A stretch of DNA of 12,070 bases from Candidatus Caenarcanales bacterium (GTDB lineage Bacteria; Cyanobacteriota; Vampirovibrionia; Caenarcaniphilales; Caenarcanaceae), in contig CANLFK010000060.1 in assembly GCA_947489925.1 (NCBI GenBank), positions 1 to 12,070 of the forward strand, read 5' to 3'. The position numbers and the translations under genes were made by a program. Below the pieces are notes generated by a model. That model was not told where the DNA came from, did no database searches, and saw only the letters and a program-made list of their open reading frames with translations. Below are positions 6,544 to 12,070 of this stretch, in pieces; position 1 is the first letter of the stretch; the number at the start of each line of letters is the position of its first letter.

Positions 6544-6671
6544 AATTTTGAAATGTGAAAACTTAGTAAATATTTATCATAAATTTCAGGAAAATCATAT
6601 ATAAAATGATGAGCTGATTTGAAATCTCAATTAAAATTAACTAATAACAAAAAGTTTTTTTATTAAATAAT
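6544..6671. promoter_or_regulatory. Divergent intergenic region between nuoM and the AsmA-like gene
   Basis: 128 bp of AT-rich DNA that must hold promoters for both directions. On the plus strand TTGAAA (6619-6624) and TAATAA (6642-6647) are 17 bp apart, a weak candidate promoter giving a very short leader. A small inverted repeat ATCAT/ATGAT (6594-6598, 6606-6610, 7-nt loop) sits near the middle. For nuoM I find no convincing -35/-10 pair. No ORF or RNA gene is recognisable. Confidence 0.35.
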
Positions 6672-9600
6672 TTGAAAAAGTATTTGTTAATCTTTATTTT
6701 AAGCTCTCTTGTTCTTTTGCTTGGGACTTTAGTCTTTTTTATTTTCCGTATTGACTTAGGTTTAAATTTAGCGGATAAAAGTATTGAAAAGTTTTTTAAA
6801 GATAATTTGATTTGCTCTAAGCGAAGCTGGCAAGGCTTTTTGAATTTATCTTTAACTGATTGCAAAAATAAAAAGGCTTTTTTTAAGGTTAAAACTTTAA
6901 ATTACAATTTATTAACTGGTCATTTATTCCTCGATAAACCCGAAATTACTTTAGTTGGCAAAACTGAAAAGACTAATAAATTTCCGAAAATACCCAGTTT
7001 TTTGAGATCAGCTGAAATTCATAATTTAAAAATAAATGGGCTTTTACATAATTTAAATTTGCCAAATAGCTTATTGACTGATGATTTAGAAGAATTAAAA
7101 GATCAAGCTGACTTGAAATTAGACTTTATAAAATTAAATCGACAAATCTTAAATGAAAATGCTTGGAATATTGAAACTCATAATTTTAAGAAAAAACTGC
7201 AAATAGCGGGTTTAATAGGCGAAAAACTTGATTTGAAAATTACCACAAATAAATTTGCTTTTGCCCATAATTCATTAAATGGTGATTTTAAAGTGAAAAA
7301 TGATAATTGGCAAAGTTTACCTTTTGAAATTGATTTTAATTCTTTCAAGGTCAAGACTCCTAGCCTTATTCAGCCAATTATCATAAAAGGCAAAGTTTAT
7401 TTTGATAATAAATTTAAAGCTCTCACCAATTTTCAGGATTTTAGTTTGAAAAATGCTAATTTGTTTATTCGCTCTAATGATGAAGTAAATAAAGAATTAT
7501 TAATTGATAAATTTGAAATTAAAAACTTTTTGAAAAATACAAATTATGAATTAAAAGACTTTAAAGTGCTAAAAGGTTTCGCTCAAGGTCGTATTCTGGT
7601 TAATAATCAAAATAATTTTAAAGACAGTATTCTGAAATTACAATTTGCTGATTTACAAGCTGAAAGCCCAAAATACAATAGCAAAATAAATAATATGAGA
7701 GGTGAAATTAGTTTAAAGCCACTGCAAATTAAGCCCCGAAAACCTAATCTGAAATCATTTGAATTTTTGCGGGATTTTGGCTTAATTGGCTTAAACTTAA
7801 TGTCTGAGTTTGAAAATAAAACAAATTTAAAAAATCAAGTTCTCATTAAGAGCCAAGGAAAAGCCAATATAATATTTTCTGAAGAAAATTCAGACTTTAA
7901 AACCTTAATTAAGCTTGATAATTCAGAAATTTGGTCAAAAGAAATTGGAAAATTACCTTTTAGCGGAATTATACAAACCAATAATAATAATTTAGATTTC
8001 AAGCTAGAAAGCAGTTCTAATAATAGTCTTTTAATAAATTCAGCTCCCATTGTGCTTAATGGTAATTTCAGTTCTTGGCTTGGCTCTCAAAATGGTAAAA
8101 TCCAAATAAAAACCAATAAAATAAATTTAAAACCTAATTTATCAATTGCTAAAGCTAAACTCCAGAAAATCGATTTAGAGAATTTGCTTTTGAATTTAAT
8201 TGTCCAAAATAAAAAAGTTACTTTAACAGACGGACATTTAAATATAAAAAATATACAAGCTTTACTTAAAACAGGTAAAACTATTAATTTGCAAAACGGT
8301 AATCTAGTAATTAATCATCAAATGGTTAAACTAGACAATTTAAATTATCAAAACAAAGTATTTTTTAAAGCTCTCATGCCAGCCAATAATTTAAGCCAAA
8401 TTTCGGTTAAACAAATTAATTGGTTTTGCAAAGGTTTAATTAGCTTAGATGAGCTTACTGATTTGGCTAAAGGCTTTGATGAAAAATTAAAACTTGATCC
8501 AAATAAGTATAAATTAATTGGAATAGTTAATTTCGCTTTGGAAGGGCAAGGTAAAAATTTAAAAGAAGTTAATCTTAATTTGGATCAAGGGCAAATTTAT
8601 TGGAATAAAGAGCTTTGGTTAAATGATTTAAACGCTTCCGTCAAATTAAATAAAAATAAACAATTAATTTTGGACAATTTGAAAGCTGATTTAAAAGGAC
8701 AAAGTCGAATTCATGTACGGGGAATTTTAGACCTTTTAAAGTTTAGACTTAATGTTTTAATTCATCCAAAGAGCTTATTGACTAATTACGATAAACTTAA
8801 TTTTGCTGACAATATTTATATTCCAATACAAATTAATTTAAATCCAAATCTTAAAACTCATGATTTAAACTTTCAATTCAGTTCTAATTTGCGAAAATTA
8901 CAGTTAAATAATGGTGTTATTCACTTTGCTCAAGATTTAAGTTTAACTAAATTAATTGGCAATTTAAAGCTAAACTGGATTAATCATGATTTTGTTTTAA
9001 CCGATTTAATTTATCAGGGCGATGAATTCGGTTTAATTTTGAATGCTAAGGGAAAACCCGATAATATTAATTTGGTTTTAGAATCAGCTCCTTTGCTTGA
9101 CTTGGCTGAAATTGCAAAACTTTGGTCAAATGAATATGCTGGTGGAGCTTTCAGAGGAAAAGTAATTGCAAACGGAATCAATTTAAAAAATCCAAAATCT
9201 TGGCTGAAAGACTTAAAGCTCGAATTATATTCAGAAGAAGATGTTCATGATATTGAATATGGAATTTTATATGGCAAGCATTTTCAATTATATTCTGAAG
9301 TTAAAGACGGAGACGGTTATTTAACTTTAAGCACAAAAAAAGGAAAAATCAAAAATCTACAAATTACTGATCTGTATTCTTATTTGAAAATTATAAATGG
9401 CACAACTGCTCAATTTGAAGAAGCTTCGTTTAAGGCGGCTGAAGGAAAAGCGAGTTTTAGGGGAGAAATTAATTTAGATAATGGAAAATCTGATTTGGCT
9501 GGAAGCATGAAAAATGTTAATATCGAAACTATTACGAATAATTTATTTGGCAATTCTGGCGACTATAATGGAACTGGTAATTTAAATTATGAAATGAAAG

Positions 9601-10157
9601 GTGATTTTTTAAATATTATACAAACTGCTCACCCAGACCAAGCTAATGGAAGTTTTGCTTTGAAAGATGGTTTTTTAAAACAAACAGCCGAATTATCTAA
9701 AAATCTGGATTTGGCTAATTTAGTTTTTGGTGGTCCGCTTAATTTTAATTTGGAGGCTTTAAACCGAACTGTAAGCCCAAATGAAAAGCTGAATGGTGGT
9801 TTTGTGTCTTTGAATGGAGATTGGAATTTTGATAAAGAAAATAAAACTATTCAATTAACAAATACAGTTTATGAAGGAAAAAATGCTTTATTGATGAGTA
9901 TAAATGGTGATTGGGGCTTTGAGAGCAAGACTTTAAAATTTGATGTTTATGGCTTTATGCCCAAAAAACCAATGATTTTAGATTCAAATAGTTTAGAGCA
10001 ATCAAGTTTGGCTCTCAATTTAGCACCCAAATCAAGACATTTCAGATTTAAAGTAAATGGAAATATGAATAATCCTAGTGGCTTGACCAATTCAGTAAAG
10101 CGAAGTATTTATTTTATGGATAATTGGCAAACTAAAGAAGTTAAGGAGAAATTTTAA
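6672..10157 (+). CDS. Large membrane-anchored AsmA/TamB/YhdP-like protein
   Basis: 1161 residues. One N-terminal transmembrane helix (about 4-27) after a KK pair anchors it in the inner membrane, with the rest in the periplasm. The body is rich in alternating polar/hydrophobic beta strands with no enzyme motif. The last quarter (about 930-1130) has the G-rich AsmA-like C-terminal pattern: a G-N-L-N-Y-E-M-K-G-D segment, then NGSFALKDGFLKQ, LANLVFGGPLNF and LNGDWNFD. Such proteins form long hydrophobic grooves that bridge the envelope and are implicated in carrying phospholipids to the outer membrane; that role here is inferred from family. Start: an in-frame stop at 6645 and no nearby ATG leave TTG at 6672 as the best choice, giving the expected MKKYLLI start, but no Shine-Dalgarno precedes it. 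The stop touches the ATG of the propeller gene, so the pair is one operon. Sampled G+C is about 20-33%. Confidence 0.75.
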   Translation: MKKYLLIFILSSLVLLLGTLVFFIFRIDLGLNLADKSIEKFFKDNLICSKRSWQGFLNLSLTDCKNKKAFFKVKTLNYNLLTGHLFLDKPEITLVGKTEKTNKFPKIPSFLRSAEIHNLKINGLLHNLNLPNSLLTDDLEELKDQADLKLDFIKLNRQILNENAWNIETHNFKKKLQIAGLIGEKLDLKITTNKFAFAHNSLNGDFKVKNDNWQSLPFEIDFNSFKVKTPSLIQPIIIKGKVYFDNKFKALTNFQDFSLKNANLFIRSNDEVNKELLIDKFEIKNFLKNTNYELKDFKVLKGFAQGRILVNNQNNFKDSILKLQFADLQAESPKYNSKINNMRGEISLKPLQIKPRKPNLKSFEFLRDFGLIGLNLMSEFENKTNLKNQVLIKSQGKANIIFSEENSDFKTLIKLDNSEIWSKEIGKLPFSGIIQTNNNNLDFKLESSSNNSLLINSAPIVLNGNFSSWLGSQNGKIQIKTNKINLKPNLSIAKAKLQKIDLENLLLNLIVQNKKVTLTDGHLNIKNIQALLKTGKTINLQNGNLVINHQMVKLDNLNYQNKVFFKALMPANNLSQISVKQINWFCKGLISLDELTDLAKGFDEKLKLDPNKYKLIGIVNFALEGQGKNLKEVNLNLDQGQIYWNKELWLNDLNASVKLNKNKQLILDNLKADLKGQSRIHVRGILDLLKFRLNVLIHPKSLLTNYDKLNFADNIYIPIQINLNPNLKTHDLNFQFSSNLRKLQLNNGVIHFAQDLSLTKLIGNLKLNWINHDFVLTDLIYQGDEFGLILNAKGKPDNINLVLESAPLLDLAEIAKLWSNEYAGGAFRGKVIANGINLKNPKSWLKDLKLELYSEEDVHDIEYGILYGKHFQLYSEVKDGDGYLTLSTKKGKIKNLQITDLYSYLKIINGTTAQFEEASFKAAEGKASFRGEINLDNGKSDLAGSMKNVNIETITNNLFGNSGDYNGTGNLNYEMKGDFLNIIQTAHPDQANGSFALKDGFLKQTAELSKNLDLANLVFGGPLNFNLEALNRTVSPNEKLNGGFVSLNGDWNFDKENKTIQLTNTVYEGKNALLMSINGDWGFESKTLKFDVYGFMPKKPMILDSNSLEQSSLALNLAPKSRHFRFKVNGNMNNPSGLTNSVKRSIYFMDNWQTKEVKEKF
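10143..10148 (+). promoter_or_regulatory. Shine-Dalgarno of the propeller gene, inside the AsmA-like coding end
   Basis: AAGGAG lies 9 nt before the ATG at 10158, within the last codons of the upstream gene. It fixes the start and implies translation from the same message. Confidence 0.75.
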
Positions 10158-11723
10158 ATGAGTAAATTAAATTTATTTTTTTGTTTTTTTATAAGTTTTA
10201 TTTCTCTTCAATCTTTGGCTGAGACTGATAAACCTGAACAAATTATTTTCATTAAAAGCTTAAGCACTCAAGAAAATGGCTCTCATAATTGTACAATTGG
10301 TCAAGATCAAGTGATTTGGATGGGAACAAGTGATCATTTATTTGTTAATTCTAATAATAAAGCTGATAATCCTTTGCTAGTAGAAGGAATTAAGCAAACA
10401 CATATTAAAAATATTTTTTGGCGATTAAATAAATACTGGGTTACTTCTCATAATGGGCTTTATTATATTAATCCAGATAAATTAACAGTGGCTAAACGCA
10501 TTGAAGGCTTGCAAAATAAAATTATTGTTGATTTTTATCCTTTAAAGAATAATGACTTAATCGCCCAAGACAGCCGAAATAAGGTTTATTATATTGATTC
10601 TAAAACTGATAAAGCAGTTCCATATGAGTTAATTGAAAAAAATAATATTAGCAAAGTAATTATTCAGGATAATCATATTTGGCTTTTGGCTGATCAGTCG
10701 GGTGGTTTATTTTATATTGATAAAAACAATAATCCAGATATTGCTCATGAAATCAATACTTTTAAAGGTAAAATTGTCTCTGATATTTCAATTATTGATT
10801 CCAGAATTTATTTTTCAACTTTGAATGATGGTTTATATTTGGCTCACAATTCACAGGATTTGGATAATATTACTCAAGTGTCTGAATTGAAAGGGCTTGG
10901 CATTAATAATGTAATTCAGTTTTCTAATTATCTTTTAATTGGTACTGTCAAAAATGGACTTTTCACTATTAATTTAAAAGAGTCTGGCTCGGCTCAATCA
11001 GTTAAAGATTTGGAAGGTGAATCAATTAGCCATATTATTTTAAGCAAAGAAAAAGCTTGGATTTATGGAGACTTTGAAGGACAATTATTAAAAGTTGAAA
11101 ATATTAATGATAATTTATTTTTTAATTTAATTAAGCCTTTGCCCAGTGAAAAAGTTTTAGATATTTTACCTTTTGATGAAAAACTATGGCTCAGAATTGG
11201 CTATGACCGCTTATTAAGCCTTGATGAAAATGACTTAAATATTAAATATGAAGAATATACTTTATTAAAAGGAAGAACTATTTCTAAATTAAAATTAATT
11301 GGTTCAAACTTATTTTTTATTGAAACTCAAAAAGGAGCTTTTGTCGCCAAGGAAAAACAAAAACCTCAAGCCATTGAAGGGTTAGAAAATCAGAAAATTA
11401 ATGCTATTTATACTAAATTTGGTCTCATTTGGACTGAAACTTATAATCATGATATTTTTGTGATGGAAAGTAATAAACCCGAAATAGCTTATCCATTACC
11501 TGAAATGAAAGGTATTAATATTTGGAGTATTTCTAAAGTTTCTGATAATCAGTTTTTAATTGGTTCAAACAAAGGAGCTTTTTCTTTAATAAAAAACAAT
11601 GATAATTTTCAAGCTTCTTTAATACCTGGTACACAAAATGAAAGCACTACTTCAGTCTTATTAGTTTGTAATAATCTTTGGATTGGTACTTTAAATGGCT
11701 ATAAAAAAATTACTCATATGTGA
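10158..11723 (+). CDS. Secreted periplasmic protein of twelve ~41-residue beta-propeller repeats
   Basis: 521 residues. The N-terminus has a lysine, a hydrophobic core (about 5-18) and a likely signal peptidase I site at SLA-E (21/22). No lipobox cysteine, so it is probably soluble in the periplasm. The mature part is a run of repeats with core 'xIWxGTxxGLxxI', like the Reg_prop/two-component-regulator propeller blade. Cores begin near residues 52, 92, 133, 173, 216, 258, 299, 342, 384, 423, 465 and 506, a spacing of 39-43. Clear examples are QVIWMGTSDHLFV, YLLIGTVKNGLFTI and NLWIGTLNGYKKI. Twelve blades suggest two six-bladed propellers or one large closed ring. There is no kinase, receiver or transmembrane domain, so it is not a complete hybrid sensor. 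It follows the AsmA-like gene with no gap, suggesting a shared envelope role. Function not recognised. Confidence 0.7.
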   Translation: MSKLNLFFCFFISFISLQSLAETDKPEQIIFIKSLSTQENGSHNCTIGQDQVIWMGTSDHLFVNSNNKADNPLLVEGIKQTHIKNIFWRLNKYWVTSHNGLYYINPDKLTVAKRIEGLQNKIIVDFYPLKNNDLIAQDSRNKVYYIDSKTDKAVPYELIEKNNISKVIIQDNHIWLLADQSGGLFYIDKNNNPDIAHEINTFKGKIVSDISIIDSRIYFSTLNDGLYLAHNSQDLDNITQVSELKGLGINNVIQFSNYLLIGTVKNGLFTINLKESGSAQSVKDLEGESISHIILSKEKAWIYGDFEGQLLKVENINDNLFFNLIKPLPSEKVLDILPFDEKLWLRIGYDRLLSLDENDLNIKYEEYTLLKGRTISKLKLIGSNLFFIETQKGAFVAKEKQKPQAIEGLENQKINAIYTKFGLIWTETYNHDIFVMESNKPEIAYPLPEMKGINIWSISKVSDNQFLIGSNKGAFSLIKNNDNFQASLIPGTQNESTTSVLLVCNNLWIGTLNGYKKITHM

Positions 11724-11771
11724 AACAATTAATTTTAAACAGTTTTAATATAAAAAATATAAAAGATCGTA

Positions 11772-11993
11772 ATGAAATTAATTATACAAAACCCAAAGCA
11801 AGCATTAAAATCACTTTTAAGACAAGCCGTTTTGAGAGCAGACTTTGATGCTTTTAAGAAAAATTTAATTAATCTGCTTGATAAAATTAATATTATTGAA
11901 AATCAACCCGCCGATGAAACAGAAGAACATTTAAAAAATAATATTCGTGATTTTTTGCGTGATACCTATAGCAATCCCCGACTAAAAGGATAG
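11772..11993 (+). pseudogene. Probable N-terminal remnant of a fused restriction-methylation enzyme (DUF7149-type)
   Basis: 73 codons. The sequence FKKNLINLLDKIN (28-40) followed by EEHLKNNIRDFLRDTY (51-66) resembles, from memory, the first 60-70 residues of large type II/IIG restriction-methylase fusions, where it is followed by a nuclease core (LVIH...EAK). Here, after DTY, the match stops and the frame ends within eight codons (SNPRLKG, stop). The other two forward frames also meet stops right there, so no single frameshift restores it. This looks like a gene broken at about 11970 by deletion or rearrangement. It starts 48 nt after the propeller gene with no clear Shine-Dalgarno. It could instead be a genuine small helical protein. 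Assignment is moderate. Confidence 0.45.
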
Positions 11994-12011
11994 ATTAACT
12001 AATTTAGAGAA

Positions 12012-12070
12012 ATGAGTGAAATAATTAGAAAAGTCAAAATCACATATTTTTATGAAAGCTTCATCAATAG
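12012..12070 (+). CDS. Possible start of a further gene, cut by the right window edge
   Basis: An ATG at 12012 opens 19 codons (MSEIIRKVKITYFYESFIN) to the end of the window with no stop. GAGAA lies directly before the ATG, too close for a good ribosome binding site, and no family is recognisable from so few residues. Confidence 0.25.
   Translation, partial: MSEIIRKVKITYFYESFIN

Noticed and set aside
6594..6610. ATCAT/ATGAT inverted repeat as an operator
   Set aside because: A 5-bp arm pair is expected often by chance in DNA this AT-rich, and no regulator gene is nearby.
6641..6865. Lys-rich 74-codon ORF on the minus strand
   Set aside because: It lies antisense to the N-terminus of the AsmA-like gene, has low-complexity composition and no ribosome binding site; a shadow ORF.
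1..12070. CRISPR array, tRNA or rRNA genes, phage genes, transposase
   Set aside because: No regular spaced repeats, no cloverleaf with CCA-type end, no rRNA-like GC block and no transposase motif were seen on either strand by eye.

Overview
The window is very AT-rich (individual lines I counted run from about 20 to 45% G+C). It looks like a chromosomal segment of a low-GC diderm bacterium. Complex I (a NuoM-type subunit) indicates a proton-pumping respiratory chain. A membrane-anchored AsmA/TamB/YhdP-like protein and a periplasmic beta-propeller indicate an outer membrane. A host-restricted or uncultured alphaproteobacterium is one possibility and Bacteroidota is another (the GC-rich palindromes near the left end resemble repeats I associate with that phylum). 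The sequence alone does not settle it.

Left part (1-4984, all minus strand): a defence block, transcribed right to left as hsdM - fic - hsdR - HEPN gene. HsdM is a type I DNA adenine methyltransferase subunit. Fic is a class III protein AMP-transferase with its own C-terminal inhibitory motif, and its start overlaps the hsdM stop by 4 nt. HsdR is an EcoEI/EcoR124-like translocase-nuclease. The HEPN gene, cut by the left window edge, is an HI0074-family protein with the RX4HXY RNase motif of HepT toxins. No HsdS specificity subunit is present: Fic sits where HsdS would normally be.

A 196-bp MITE-like element (333-528) with perfect 12-bp terminal inverted repeats lies between hsdR and the HEPN gene. 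It appears to have landed between an AAGGAGG Shine-Dalgarno (still visible at 531-538, minus strand) and the HEPN start codon. Its own terminal repeat supplies a replacement AGAGG and an AT-rich -10-like region. Removing it leaves about 33 nt between hsdR and the HEPN gene, which implies they were once one operon.

Middle (5020-6543, minus): a solitary full-length NuoM-like gene, 35 nt upstream of hsdM. A 128-bp divergent intergenic region follows.

Right part (6672-11993, plus): a 1161-residue AsmA-like protein with a TTG start is followed with zero gap by a secreted protein of 12 very regular ~41-residue beta-propeller repeats. These two are almost certainly co-expressed and are the least explained genes here. 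A 73-codon ORF then resembles the extreme N-terminus of large fused restriction-methylation enzymes (DUF7149-type) and is probably a remnant. The last 59 bases may start another gene.
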